A stretch of 64,000 bases of DNA, taken from Streptomyces sp. P9-A4. Lineage in GTDB: Bacteria; Actinomycetota; Actinomycetes; Streptomycetales; Streptomycetaceae. Positions 31,590 through 40,354 of this stretch are shown here, in pieces. Below the pieces are notes generated by a model, which was given only the letters and a program-made list of their open reading frames with translations, searched no databases and was not told the DNA's origin. The DNA lies in contig NZ_JAZIFY010000001.1 of the NCBI RefSeq assembly GCF_036634195.1, positions 3,544,501-3,608,500 on the forward strand, given 5' to 3'. The position numbers and the translations under genes were made by a program. Each line of letters starts with the position of its first letter. Within the stretch, counting starts at the first letter, position 1.

Positions 31590-31951
31590 AAGAGGTAGTA
31601 CGCGCCGGCCCCGGCGACCCCGGCGACGGTGAGCCCGAGACCGCTCGACGACAGGACGCTGGCGTCGGAGAGGCTGAAGAGGAAGCCGACCGCGATGCCC
31701 GTCAGGGCGCCCCAGGCGGCGGCCCGCAGCTCGCGGGGCAGCCGGTGGCCGTAGGCCCTGAGGGCGTACAGACCTCCGGCGAGGACCACGGCCGACACGA
31801 TGCCGAGCCACAGCTGCCCGAGTGTGGTGGGGCCGCCCTGGCGGGCGACGGTCGCCGCGTAGAGGCCGTACAGGACACCGGTCGTGACCGGGAACCCCCA
31901 GCCGTGCGTACTGATCCGGCGCCTCGTGGGCACCGCTGCGTGTGCGGCCAT
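31547..31951 (-). CDS. Small integral membrane protein
   Basis: A 134-aa protein with four predicted membrane spans (GFPVTTGVLYGLYAATVA, QLWLGIVSAVVLAGGLYAL, AAWGALTGIAVGFLFSL and GLTVAGVAGAGAYYLFY). Start ATG 31951 with AAGGAG 8 nt upstream; the longer upstream extension has no support. No family name recognised. It converges with, and overlaps by 43 bp, the plus-strand membrane-protein gene. Confidence 0.8.
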   Translation of the reverse strand: MAAHAAVPTRRRISTHGWGFPVTTGVLYGLYAATVARQGGPTTLGQLWLGIVSAVVLAGGLYALRAYGHRLPRELRAAAWGALTGIAVGFLFSLSDASVLSSSGLGLTVAGVAGAGAYYLFYTHEDAAGRPAPY

Positions 31952-32033
31952 GGCAGGAGCTCCTTCGCTCTCGCCCCCCTGCTGCTTCCCGCACCCTCCA
32001 GAGCACACCCGGCCCCCGCCCGCCGCAAGTGGA

Positions 32034-33389
32034 TCAGCCGGTAACCGCCCGGAGGGACCCGGGCGGTTCGGCGGCCAGCGCCGCCAGTCGCCGCAGTGCC
32101 CCGTCAAGGACCTCGTGCGTTGGGGTGGCCAGGCCGATCCTGATCGCGTCGGGGGCCGTGCCCGTACCCACCGCGAAGGCGCTGCCCGGGGTGACCGCCA
32201 CGCCCGCGCGGGCGGCGGCCGCCGCCGTGAAGGTCTCCGCCCGCCAGGGCGCGGGCAGCTGCCACCAGCAGTAGTACGCGTGCGGGGAGGTCCGCAGCGT
32301 GTGCCCGGCGAGCCGCCGCCGGACCAGGGCCTGCCGGGCCGCCGTGTCCGCCCGCTTCGCCGCGACCGCCTCGGCGACCGTGCCGTCCCCGGTCCAGCGG
32401 GTGGCGGCGGCGACCGCGAGCCCGCCCGCCGTCCAGGCCCCCGAGCGCAGGGCGTCCGCCGCCGCCGCGCGCAGCCGTCCGGGCACCACGAGGTAGCCGA
32501 CGGTCAGGCCGGGGGCGAGCCGCTTGGAGAGGCTGTCGACGAGGAGGACCCGCTCGGGGGCGTGCGCGGCGAGCGGGGCGGACGCGTCCGGTACGAGGAA
32601 GGCCCAGGTGGTGTCCTCGACGGCCGTCAGGTCCAGGCGGCGCAGCAGCTCGGCGAGTTCGGCCCGGCGGCCCTCCCCCGCCGTCGAGGAGAGCGGGTTG
32701 TGCAGGGTCGGCTGGAGGTAGACGGCGGACAGCGGCGCCGCCCGGTGGGCCGCCGCGAGCGCCTCGGGCCGTACCCCTTCGGCGTCCAGGGCGAGCGGTA
32801 CGAGCCGGATGCCGAGCCGCTCGGCCACCGCTTTGACCAAGGGGTACGTGAGCGCCTCGACGCCCAGCCGGCCGCCGGGCGGGACGAGCGCGGAGAGCGC
32901 GGCGGCGATGGCCTGCCGGCCGTTCCCGGCGAAGAGGACGCCGTCGGGGTCGGGGGCCCAGCCGGGCCGGGCGAGCACGGCCGCCGCCGCGTCGCGGGCC
33001 TCCGGGGTGCCGGTGGCGGCGGCGGGCCGTGAGACGGCCTCGGCCAGGACGTCGGGCCGGGCGAGGGCCGCGAGCGCGCGGGCCATCAGCTCCGGCTGGC
33101 CTTCCGCGACGGGGTAGTTGAGCTGGAGGTCGACGGGCGCGGCGCCGGTCGCCTCGGCGAGCGCGGGCCCCGGCAGCGGGGGCGCGGCCCGTACGAAGGT
33201 GCCGCGCCCGACCTCCCCGACGACCAGGCCCCGCCGCGCCAGCTCTCCGTACACGCGGATCGCCGTGGAGTTGGCGATGGCGTGACGGCGGGCGAAGACC
33301 CGCTGCGGCGGCAGCCGGTCGCCGGGGCTCAGCCGCCCGTCCCGTACGGCCGCCTCGACCCGGTCGGCGATCCTCCGGTACTCCTCCAC
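32034..33389 (-). CDS. MocR-type GntR regulator with aminotransferase fold
   Basis: A 451-aa PLP-binding regulator. The N-terminal GntR winged helix (about 1-70, with LPPQRVFARRHAIANSTAIR) is fused to a class-I aminotransferase domain whose lysine lies in VDSLSKRLAPGLTVGY. GTG 33389 is preferred because GAGAGGGG sits 6 nt upstream; ATG 33407 has none and lies inside the operator repeat. MocR proteins bind direct repeats and sense PLP or amino compounds. Two copies of ATTGCACCGAG at 33406-33439 sit in the divergent promoter, so it likely controls itself and the adjacent hydrolase. Confidence 0.9.
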   Translation of the reverse strand: MEEYRRIADRVEAAVRDGRLSPGDRLPPQRVFARRHAIANSTAIRVYGELARRGLVVGEVGRGTFVRAAPPLPGPALAEATGAAPVDLQLNYPVAEGQPELMARALAALARPDVLAEAVSRPAAATGTPEARDAAAAVLARPGWAPDPDGVLFAGNGRQAIAAALSALVPPGGRLGVEALTYPLVKAVAERLGIRLVPLALDAEGVRPEALAAAHRAAPLSAVYLQPTLHNPLSSTAGEGRRAELAELLRRLDLTAVEDTTWAFLVPDASAPLAAHAPERVLLVDSLSKRLAPGLTVGYLVVPGRLRAAAADALRSGAWTAGGLAVAAATRWTGDGTVAEAVAAKRADTAARQALVRRRLAGHTLRTSPHAYYCWWQLPAPWRAETFTAAAAARAGVAVTPGSAFAVGTGTAPDAIRIGLATPTHEVLDGALRRLAALAAEPPGSLRAVTG

Positions 33390-33405
33390 CGCACACCCCT
33401 CTCCC

Positions 33406-33465
33406 ATTGCACCGAGAGCAAAGATCTTATTGCACCGAGCAGCTGTGGCTGCCTAGCCTGCGGTC
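33406..33465. promoter_or_regulatory. Divergent promoter with direct-repeat MocR operator
   Basis: ATTGCACCGAG occurs at 33406-33416 and 33429-33439, 23 bp apart, as expected for a MocR dimer. For the plus strand, -35 TTGCAC (33430-33435, inside repeat 2) and -10 TAGCCT (33454-33459) are 18 bp apart. The hydrolase ATG begins 7 nt after the -10, so that mRNA is probably leaderless. Confidence 0.7.
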
Positions 33466-34302
33466 ATGTTCACCGCCCGCACCGCCGACGCCGAGATCGC
33501 CTACGAGGACCGGGGCGAGGGCCCCGCCCTGCTCCTCGTCCACGGCCACCCCTTCGACCACACCATGTGGCAGCCGCAGACCGACCGCTTCTCCCGCACC
33601 CACCGGGTGATCGCCCCCGACCTGCGCGGCTACGGCCGCACGCCCCTCGGCGCCCGGCCGGAGACGGCCGACGCCGACACCGACACCGACCGCCTCACCC
33701 TCCTCGGGGACTTCGCCGAGGACCTCGTCGCCCTCCTCGACGAGCTGGACATCGACGAGTGCGTCCTCGCCGGACTCTCCATGGGCGGCCAGATCGCCAT
33801 GGAGCTGTACCGCCGCCACCCCGGGCGCGTCCGGGGCCTCGTCCTCGCCGACACCTTCCCCGCCGCCGAGACCGAGGACGGCAGGGCCGCCCGCAACGCC
33901 ATGGCCGACCGGCTGCTCGCCGGCGGCGCGGAGGCCATGCGGGAGTACGCCGACGAGGTGCTGGACCGGATGGTCGCCCCGTACAACACCCATGCCGCCC
34001 CGCACGTCCACCGCATGATGCGCTCCACCGACCCGGCCGCCGCCGCCGCCGCCCTGCGCGGCCGGGCCGAACGCCCCGACTACCGGAAACTGCTCACCAC
34101 CGTCGCCGTGCCCGCGCTCGTCGTCGTCGGCCGGGACGACTCCTACACCCCCGTCACGGACGCCGAGGAGATGCACGCGCTGCTCCCCGACTCCACGCTC
34201 GCCGTGATCGAGCGGGCCGCGCACCTGCCCAACCTGGAGCGGCCCGAGGAGTTCGACGCCGTACTGGAGAACTACCTCCGCTCACTCGTCCGGCCCAACT
34301 GA
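33466..34302 (+). CDS. Alpha/beta hydrolase
   Basis: A 278-aa alpha/beta hydrolase. The oxyanion loop is LLLVHGHPFDHTMW. The nucleophile Ser lies in AGLSMGGQIA (about residue 106), the acid Asp in VVVGRDDSYTPV and the His in IERAAHLPNLERPEEF. It resembles esterase/haloperoxidase-like members; substrate unknown. It has no ribosome binding site and starts 7 nt after a good -10, so it is leaderless. The divergent MocR regulator most likely controls it. Confidence 0.92.
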   Translation: MFTARTADAEIAYEDRGEGPALLLVHGHPFDHTMWQPQTDRFSRTHRVIAPDLRGYGRTPLGARPETADADTDTDRLTLLGDFAEDLVALLDELDIDECVLAGLSMGGQIAMELYRRHPGRVRGLVLADTFPAAETEDGRAARNAMADRLLAGGAEAMREYADEVLDRMVAPYNTHAAPHVHRMMRSTDPAAAAAALRGRAERPDYRKLLTTVAVPALVVVGRDDSYTPVTDAEEMHALLPDSTLAVIERAAHLPNLERPEEFDAVLENYLRSLVRPN

Positions 34303-34339
34303 AAGTTCGCAACCGTACGAACGCTCCGACGATGGGGGC

Positions 34340-34774
34340 ATGAGCCAGAACACGGCACCACCGCGCAAACCGGCCCCCTCCGCCTCCGGCGCCTGGGCCT
34401 CCGGCGGCACCCTCTTCGCCGGTGTCCTCATGCTGGTCACCGGCTGCATGGACGTCTTCCAGGGCATCGCCGGCATCGCCAAGGACGACGTCTACACCCG
34501 CATCGGCGACTACGTCTTCAAGTTCAACCTCACCACCTGGGGATGGATCCACCTGATCCTCGGCGTCGTGGTCGCCATCGCGGGCTTCGGCATCCTCAGG
34601 GGCGCCGAGTGGGGCCGGGTCGCCGGTATCTCCCTCGCCTCCCTGAACCTCCTCGTCCAGTTCCTCTTCCTGCCGTACCAGCCCTGGTGGGCGCTCTTCT
34701 CGATGGCCATCTCGGTGTTCGTGATCTGGGCCCTGGCCACCGACGAGGTGTACGGCCCCGACGAGAAGCACTGA
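34340..34774 (+). CDS. DUF7144-like membrane protein
   Basis: A 144-aa protein with a Pro/Ser-rich cytoplasmic N-terminus and four membrane spans. It contains LFAGVLMLVTGCMDVFQGIAGIAKDD, FNLTTWGWIHLILGVVVAIAGF, VAGISLASLNLLVQFLFLP and PWWALFSMAISVFVIWALA. This layout matches the actinobacterial family annotated DUF7144, from memory. Function unknown. The lipoprotein gene follows after 12 bp, and an operon is likely. Confidence 0.82.
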   Translation: MSQNTAPPRKPAPSASGAWASGGTLFAGVLMLVTGCMDVFQGIAGIAKDDVYTRIGDYVFKFNLTTWGWIHLILGVVVAIAGFGILRGAEWGRVAGISLASLNLLVQFLFLPYQPWWALFSMAISVFVIWALATDEVYGPDEKH

Positions 34775-34786
34775 GGGGACGGCCCC

Positions 34787-35218
34787 ATGAGACGCCTCGC
34801 GGGCATCGCCCTGGGACTCACCGCCACCACGGCGCTCGCCCTCACCGGATGCGACCAGGTCAAGCAGACGACGGGCGACGTCATCTCCTCCGCCACGGCC
34901 GCCGCCGCGTCGGCCGCCCAGGAGAAGATGAAGGAGGTCAAGGACGGGGTGAACGCCACCGGCGACGTCACCGCCGGACCGACCAGCACCGACGGCGACC
35001 GCACGGTCGCCCAGGTCACCGCCACCAACCCCCAGGACAAGAACGCCGACTACACCGTCCTGGTCACCTTCCGGGACACCGACGGGAACTTCCTCGACTC
35101 GGTCGTCCTGAACATCGACGGCGTCCCCGCCGGAAAGTCCAAGACCGGTACCGCCCGCAGCAACCGCACCCTCTCCGGCGATACCAAGGCGGAGATCGGA
35201 CAGGCCCTGCGACACTGA
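34787..35218 (+). CDS. Putative lipoprotein with C-terminal Ig-like fold
   Basis: A 143-aa exported lipoprotein. The signal peptide RRLAGIALGLTATTALALTG ends in lipobox LTGC (Cys near residue 21). A helical alanine-rich stretch follows, then a beta-rich segment (VAQVTATNPQDKNADYTVLV) like the small FxLYD-type domains of Streptomyces lipoproteins. Extracellular, membrane-anchored. Its ribosome binding site is GAGGGGAC. It lies between two genes with short spacing (12 bp up, 4 bp down), consistent with one transcript. Confidence 0.82.
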   Translation: MRRLAGIALGLTATTALALTGCDQVKQTTGDVISSATAAAASAAQEKMKEVKDGVNATGDVTAGPTSTDGDRTVAQVTATNPQDKNADYTVLVTFRDTDGNFLDSVVLNIDGVPAGKSKTGTARSNRTLSGDTKAEIGQALRH

Positions 35219-35222
35219 CGGC

Positions 35223-36236
35223 GTGGACCGAGCCCCCGCCGCCGAGCGCGTGATGCACCCCGCCCCACCCCGCCCCACGCCGCCCCTCCGACCCAGGCGC
35301 CGTACCACCGCCTGGGTCGCCGGGCTGCTCCTGGCCGCACCGGCGGTGCTCACCGCCTGCCGACTGCTGGACACCGACGCGGTGACCCCGGTCCCCCAAC
35401 TGCTCTCCTTCCTGCCCTGGTTCGCGGCCCCCGCCGCCCTCGGGCTGCTGCTCGCCGCCGTCGCCCGCCGGCGGGTCCTCGCGGCGCTCGCCGTAGTGGT
35501 CCTCGCGGCGACCGTCTGGACGGTGCTGCCGTACGGGCCGGACCACACCACCGCACGCGGCCCGGTGGTGGCCCGGCTCCGGGTCCTCGCCTCGAACGTC
35601 GAGTTCAGCGGAGCCACCGGCTCGCTCATCACCGCCGTCCGGCGGGAGCGGCCCCAGCTCGTGTTCGTCTCGGAGTGCGACCGCGCCTGCGGGCACGCCC
35701 TCACCCGGGCCTTCGCCGCCGAACTCCCCCACTACGCCTCCGTCGAGGAGGACGGCTCGGCCGGCTCCGTGATCCTCAGCGCCTACCCGCTCCGCGACTG
35801 GCACATGATCCCGGCGACCATGGGCATGCCCGGCGCCACGGCGGAGATCGGCGGCCGGACCGTACGGCTCCAGCTCGCACACCCGATGCCGCCGCTGCCG
35901 GGGCAGGTGCACCTGTGGAAACGGGAACTGGGACGGGTACGGGACGCCACCGCGCCCGACGGCCCCCAGATCGTCGCCGGCGACTTCAACGCCTCCCAGG
36001 ACCACGCCGCCTTCCGCGCCGTCCTCGACGGCGGCGGGCTCCACGACGCGGCCCGCCTCTCGGGCGCGAGCCGCACCCCCAGCTGGCCCATGGACGGCCC
36101 CCTCCCGCCGTTCGTCCAGATCGACCACGTCCTGGTCACCGACGACTTCACCGTCAGGGGCACCCGCTTCCTCGACCTCGCGGGCACGGACCACCGGGCG
36201 CTCCTGGCCGATCTCGACCTGCACGCCGGGCGCTGA
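35223..36236 (+). CDS. Membrane-anchored endonuclease/exonuclease/phosphatase family protein
   Basis: A 337-aa protein. Three hydrophobic segments occupy the first 105 residues (AWVAGLLLAAPAVLTACR, FAAPAALGLLLAAVA and VLAALAVVVLAATVW), and an EEP catalytic domain is placed outside. Visible catalytic signatures are the Asn in LASNVEFS, Glu in FVSECD, GDFNAS, IDHVLV and GTDHRAL. The family includes nucleases and sphingomyelinase/phosphatase-type enzymes; for exported actinobacterial members the substrate is open. GTG start, 4 bp after the lipoprotein stop. Confidence 0.88.
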   Translation: MDRAPAAERVMHPAPPRPTPPLRPRRRTTAWVAGLLLAAPAVLTACRLLDTDAVTPVPQLLSFLPWFAAPAALGLLLAAVARRRVLAALAVVVLAATVWTVLPYGPDHTTARGPVVARLRVLASNVEFSGATGSLITAVRRERPQLVFVSECDRACGHALTRAFAAELPHYASVEEDGSAGSVILSAYPLRDWHMIPATMGMPGATAEIGGRTVRLQLAHPMPPLPGQVHLWKRELGRVRDATAPDGPQIVAGDFNASQDHAAFRAVLDGGGLHDAARLSGASRTPSWPMDGPLPPFVQIDHVLVTDDFTVRGTRFLDLAGTDHRALLADLDLHAGR

Positions 36237-36254
36237 TCGGCCACGCTTGAGGAC

Positions 36255-36491
36255 ATGGACAACGAGGAGATCCTTGACGACATCGGCGCCCTCGTCGAAG
36301 AGGAACGCGCCCTGAGACAGCGCACGGGCGGCCTCCTCCCCGAGGAACGGGCCCGCCTCTCCGACCTGGAGGTCCGCCTGGACCAGTGCTGGGACCTGCT
36401 GCGCCAGCGACGCGCCAAAGCGGAGTTCGGCGAGGACCCGGACACGGCCGCGGTCCGCCCGGCCACGGAGGTCGAGTCCTACCGCAACTGA
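36255..36491 (+). CDS. DUF2630 family protein
   Basis: A 78-aa charged, helical, soluble protein. The sequence DDIGALVEEERALRQ, then LSDLEVRLDQCWDLLRQRRAKAEFGEDPD, is characteristic of DUF2630, a small actinobacterial family of unknown function likely to form a coiled-coil. It starts 18 bp after the EEP gene with GAGGAC upstream, and is followed by a 102-bp gap before the FUSC gene. Confidence 0.88.
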   Translation: MDNEEILDDIGALVEEERALRQRTGGLLPEERARLSDLEVRLDQCWDLLRQRRAKAEFGEDPDTAAVRPATEVESYRN

Positions 36492-36593
36492 GCCGCCGCG
36501 GCGGACCGGTGCCGGAAGCGCGGGCAGCCGAGCCACGACGGCCCCGGCAGCCGCGCCCCGCCTCTCCCCTCCCCCGGCCAGTACGTTGGGGAC

Positions 36594-38582
36594 ATGGCAC
36601 GACCCGCAGGCCCCGGTACCGTTCGGCTCAGTCCGCCCGCCTGGCTCACCGCCGGGCTCCGGCCCGCCCCCGCGCCGATCCCCTGGGCCGCCGTCCTCCG
36701 CGCGTCCGTCGCCCTGTCCACGCCGCTCGCCGTCGGCCTCGCCGCCGGACAGCCCGCCTACGGCGCCCTCGTGTCCATGGGCGCCCTCTCCGGGGTCATC
36801 GGCGACACCGCCGACGCCTACCGGATGCGGATCTTCAACATCGCCGTGCCGCAGCTCTTCGGGGCCGTCGGCGTCACCCTCGGCACCCTCGTCTTCGGCC
36901 AGGGCTGGCTCGCCGTCGGCGTCCTCACCCTCGTCGCGCTCGTCTCCGGGATGATCTCCTCGATCGGCGCCGTCGCCTCCGTCTCCGGGCTGCTCCTGCT
37001 CCTCAACGCCGTCGTCGGCGCCGGACTCCCCATGCCCGACCCCTGGTGGAAGGCGCCCCTGCTCCTCACCCTCGGCGGGCTCTTCGTCCTCGTCCTCACC
37101 CTGCTCGGCTGGCCACTGCGCCGCGCCGCCCCCGAACGCGCCGCCGTCGCCGCCACCTACCGGGCCGTCGCCGAGCTGTACGAGGCCACCGGGACCGCCG
37201 CGTACGACGAGAAACGGCACGCCGTCACCGCCTCCCTCAACCAGTCCTACGACCTCGTCCTCGCCCGCCGCGCCCGCCAGCACGGCCGCACGCCCGCCCT
37301 GGTCCGGCTGCTCGCCCAGCTCAACGTCGTCATCCCGCTCGTCGAGGCCGCCCCCGCCGCCCAGCTGCGCGCCCAGCTCTACGGCCCGCTGCCGCCCTCG
37401 GTCGCGGCGGCCGTCCGGGAGCTCGCCGACGCCGTCGAGGAAGGCCGCACCGGGGACCCCGTACTGGATCTGCCGACCCCCGAACGGCCCGCCGAGAAGG
37501 CCGTCGACCACGCCCTGCGGCACGCCGCCGCCGTCGTCCACAAGCCCGAACCCGACCCTCCCCCAAGGTCTTCGACCAGGGGGGACCCCCACGTCGACGA
37601 CCGCCTCGGCCGACCCGCCGCGCTCCGGGTCCGCGCCCGCCGGACCTCCCGCGCCGTCCTGCTCTCCGAGGCCTCCTGGCGGTACGGGCTCCGCCTCGCC
37701 CTCTGCATCGGCATCGCCCAGGCGCTGGTCTCGCTGATCGCCGTACCCCGCTCGTACTGGGTCGCGCTGACCGTCACCTTCGTCATGAAGCCCGACTTCG
37801 GCTCGGTCTTCTCCCGGGCCGTGCTCCGCGCCCTCGGCACCGCCGTCGGGCTCCTCCTCGCCGCCCTCGTCCTCGCCGCGGTCCCCCGCGGCTGGTGGGA
37901 CGTGCCCGTGATGTGCGTGCTCGCCGCCCTCATCCCGGCCTTCTCCGCGAAGGGGTACGCCTTCCAGACGGCAGCCATCACCCCCGTCATCCTGCTGCTC
38001 TCCGACACGCTCAACCAGCAGGGCTTCCACCTGGTCATGCCCCGCCTGTACGACTCCCTCATCGGCTGCGGCATCGCCCTGATCGCCGGCTATCTGCTCT
38101 GGCCCGAGTCCTGGCACGCCCGCGTCGGGGACCGGCTCGCGGACGCCGTCGCCGACACCGCCGCCTATGTGGCCAGGGCCTTCGCCGAAGACCCCACCGA
38201 CCAGAGCGGACGGCTCCGGGCCCGGCGGAAGCTCTACCGGGACCTGTCCACCGTCCGCAGCGAGTTCCAGCGCGCCCTGACCGAACCACCGCCCACCGGA
38301 CCCCGCGCCGCCGCCTGGTGGCCGCTGGTCGTCGCCGTCGAACGGATCGTGGACGCCACCACCGCCGCCCACATCCGCGTCAACCACGGCGCACCCGCCC
38401 CCGACCCGGCGGAGGTCGGCGCCGTCGAGCGGGAGCTGCGCGAACTCGCCGACGGACTCCGCGGCACCGACACCCTCGTGGAGGTCCGCACCGAGCTGCC
38501 CGGCGACGAGAACGGAGTCCTCGCACCGCTCCGTCAGGAGGTCCGCGCCGCCCGCGCCATCGCCGGTCCCGACCTGCGGTAA
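36594..38582 (+). CDS. FUSC family inner-membrane protein
   Basis: A 662-aa protein with two blocks of membrane spans (about residues 30-180 and 360-500) separated by a soluble region, and a soluble C-terminal helical domain. This is the fusaric-acid-resistance/aromatic-acid-exporter (FUSC) architecture. The second block includes SYWVALTVTFVMKPDFGSVFSRAVLRALGT-type FUSC_2 residues. It likely forms an efflux or envelope-associated transporter; substrate unknown. A palindromic Streptomyces repeat inserted in the linker (37557-37592) adds about 12 residues in frame. The -10-like TACGTT 5 nt before the ATG suggests a leaderless or short leader. Confidence 0.88.
   Translation: MARPAGPGTVRLSPPAWLTAGLRPAPAPIPWAAVLRASVALSTPLAVGLAAGQPAYGALVSMGALSGVIGDTADAYRMRIFNIAVPQLFGAVGVTLGTLVFGQGWLAVGVLTLVALVSGMISSIGAVASVSGLLLLLNAVVGAGLPMPDPWWKAPLLLTLGGLFVLVLTLLGWPLRRAAPERAAVAATYRAVAELYEATGTAAYDEKRHAVTASLNQSYDLVLARRARQHGRTPALVRLLAQLNVVIPLVEAAPAAQLRAQLYGPLPPSVAAAVRELADAVEEGRTGDPVLDLPTPERPAEKAVDHALRHAAAVVHKPEPDPPPRSSTRGDPHVDDRLGRPAALRVRARRTSRAVLLSEASWRYGLRLALCIGIAQALVSLIAVPRSYWVALTVTFVMKPDFGSVFSRAVLRALGTAVGLLLAALVLAAVPRGWWDVPVMCVLAALIPAFSAKGYAFQTAAITPVILLLSDTLNQQGFHLVMPRLYDSLIGCGIALIAGYLLWPESWHARVGDRLADAVADTAAYVARAFAEDPTDQSGRLRARRKLYRDLSTVRSEFQRALTEPPPTGPRAAAWWPLVVAVERIVDATTAAHIRVNHGAPAPDPAEVGAVERELRELADGLRGTDTLVEVRTELPGDENGVLAPLRQEVRAARAIAGPDLR
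37557..37592 (+). repeat. Small palindromic repeat inserted in the FUSC gene
   Basis: CTCCCCCAAGGTCTTCGACC followed by AGGGGGGACCCCCA is a hairpin-forming element: TCCCCC/GGGGGA outer stem and GGTC-TTC-GACC inner stem. I recall near-identical CCCCCAAG...GGGGGGACCCCC elements scattered between genes in Streptomyces genomes. Here it lies inside a coding region and encodes PPPRSSTRGDPH without breaking the frame. Confidence 0.65.
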
Positions 38583-38777
38583 ACCTTCCCCGGGGGGCGT
38601 ACGGGAGGACTTACCGGCGGTCACTGAACGGAACCCTCCCCACCGCCGTTTCCGCAGCCCACCCGGGCGACTACGATGCGCTCGATTCACCCTGATCCGT
38701 GCCCGTCGCCGCCGGCAACCGGCCCGGCGGACGGGCCACTTCGCCCTGCCTCACCCCCGCGCCCCGAGGACCCCGCC

Positions 38778-40253
38778 ATGCGCACCACGACGAACAGAGG
38801 GCTCCAGCCCAATGTGCTCGGCACCTTCGACACGATCGTCATGGCCGTCGCCGGCAGCGCGCCCGCCTACTCGCTCGCCGCGACCACCGCCGTCCTCTTC
38901 GGCGCCGTCGGCCTCGCGGGGCCCGCCGCCCTGCTCTACTGCGCGATACCGATGCTCGGCATCGTCCTCGCCTACGCCCGCCTCGGGCGGATCGACGTCA
39001 ACGCCGGGGCCGGCTACTCCTGGGTGGGCCGCACCCTCCACCCCTTCCTCGGCTTCCTCTCCGGCTGGGCGCTCGTCTTCGCCGCCACCGTCTTCATGGT
39101 GGCCGGCTCACTGCCCGCCGGCTCGCTCACGCTCTCCCTGATCGACCCGGAGCTCGCGGAGCACACCCCGCTCGCGGCGGCCGTCGGCGCCGGCTGGTTC
39201 CTGATGATGCTGCTGGTCGTCCTGGGCGGCGCCCGGCTCACCGTCCGGGCCCAACTGATCATGTCCGGCGTCGAGATGCTCATCCTCGTCGGCTTCGTCC
39301 TCGCCGCCGTCGCCCACCGGGGCCGGGCCACCGCCTTCGACTGGTCCTGGTTCGGGATCGACGGCTTCGACGGCAGCCACGGCTTCGCCGCCGGGGCCCT
39401 CATCGCCGCCTTCTACTACTGGGGCTGGGACGTCACCAGCAACCTCAGCGAGGAGACCCGCGACAGCCGGCGCACCGCCGGGCTCGCCGCGCTCATCGGC
39501 GTCGGCTTCGTCTTCCTCCTCTTCGAGGCCTTCACCGTCGCCGTGAACGTCCTGCTCACCGCCGAGGAGATCCGTACCGCCGGACCCAACGTCCTCGCCG
39601 TCCTCGGCCAGGAGATCTGGCCCGGCGTCGGCGGGAAACTCCTGGTCGTCGCCGTCGTCCTGTCCACCGTCGCCACCCTGGAGACCACCCTTCTCCAGGT
39701 CACCCGCTCGCTCTTCGCGATGGGCCGCGACCGGACCCTGCCCGCCGCGCTCGGCCTGGTGCACCGCCGCTGGAACACCCCCTGGGTCGCCGTCGTCACC
39801 GTCGGCGGCGCCGCCCTCGTCATGTTCGGGGCCGCCGCTGCCGCCGGGTCCGTGCAGCAGATCCTCAGCGACGCCGTCTCCGCGATCGGACTCCAGATCG
39901 CCTTCTACTACGGGCTCGCCGGCATCGCCGCCGTCGTCGCGTACAAGTCGGTCCTCTTCCGTTCCGTACGGAATCTGCTGCTCGGCGGCGTCTGGCCGCT
40001 GCTCGGCTCCGCGTTCATGCTGTGGGCCTTCGTCGAATCGCTCGGCGAACTCTCCACGACCGCCCTCACCATCGGCCTCGGCGGCCTGCTCCTCGGCGTC
40101 GTCCCGCTGATCGTGTACTGGCGGAAGGGCAGCGACTACTACCGCCCGGCCCGGCTGGACGCGGTCGCCGCGATGGCGGCGGCGGAGGGCTCGGGCCCGG
40201 CCACGCGCGCGCGTTCGGCGACACGGGACAAGAACTACGCGACGGACTTCTGA
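38778..40253 (+). CDS. APC superfamily amino-acid/polyamine permease
   Basis: A 491-aa transporter with about 12 membrane spans. The N-terminal LGTFDTIVMAVAGSAPAYSLA and the AGYSWVGRTLHPFLGFLSGW segment are typical of APC permeases. YYWGWDVTSNLSEETRDSRR is the loop conserved in this family. It imports or exchanges amino acids or amines; the substrate is undetermined. ATG 38778 with GAGGA 7 nt upstream is better than the upstream in-frame ATG at 38676, whose extension is polar and Pro-rich. Confidence 0.92.
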   Translation: MRTTTNRGLQPNVLGTFDTIVMAVAGSAPAYSLAATTAVLFGAVGLAGPAALLYCAIPMLGIVLAYARLGRIDVNAGAGYSWVGRTLHPFLGFLSGWALVFAATVFMVAGSLPAGSLTLSLIDPELAEHTPLAAAVGAGWFLMMLLVVLGGARLTVRAQLIMSGVEMLILVGFVLAAVAHRGRATAFDWSWFGIDGFDGSHGFAAGALIAAFYYWGWDVTSNLSEETRDSRRTAGLAALIGVGFVFLLFEAFTVAVNVLLTAEEIRTAGPNVLAVLGQEIWPGVGGKLLVVAVVLSTVATLETTLLQVTRSLFAMGRDRTLPAALGLVHRRWNTPWVAVVTVGGAALVMFGAAAAAGSVQQILSDAVSAIGLQIAFYYGLAGIAAVVAYKSVLFRSVRNLLLGGVWPLLGSAFMLWAFVESLGELSTTALTIGLGGLLLGVVPLIVYWRKGSDYYRPARLDAVAAMAAAEGSGPATRARSATRDKNYATDF

Positions 40254-40354
40254 CGACCACCCGACCACCCCACCACTCGACCCCCGGACAGCGCGGACAG
40301 CACGGACAGCGCGACTCGACTTCTGACGGCAGCCGACCCCGAAGGAGGCCCCCG

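Noticed and set aside
35064..38690. 1208-aa open frame on the minus strand over the EEP, DUF2630 and FUSC genes
   Set aside because: It spans three recognised plus-strand genes and reads as Gly/Asp/Glu-rich noise, typical of antisense frames in high-GC DNA.
38583..38777. tRNA or small RNA in the gap before the permease gene
   Set aside because: No cloverleaf, CCA end or conserved tRNA boxes could be found; the only signal is a -10-like TACGAT.
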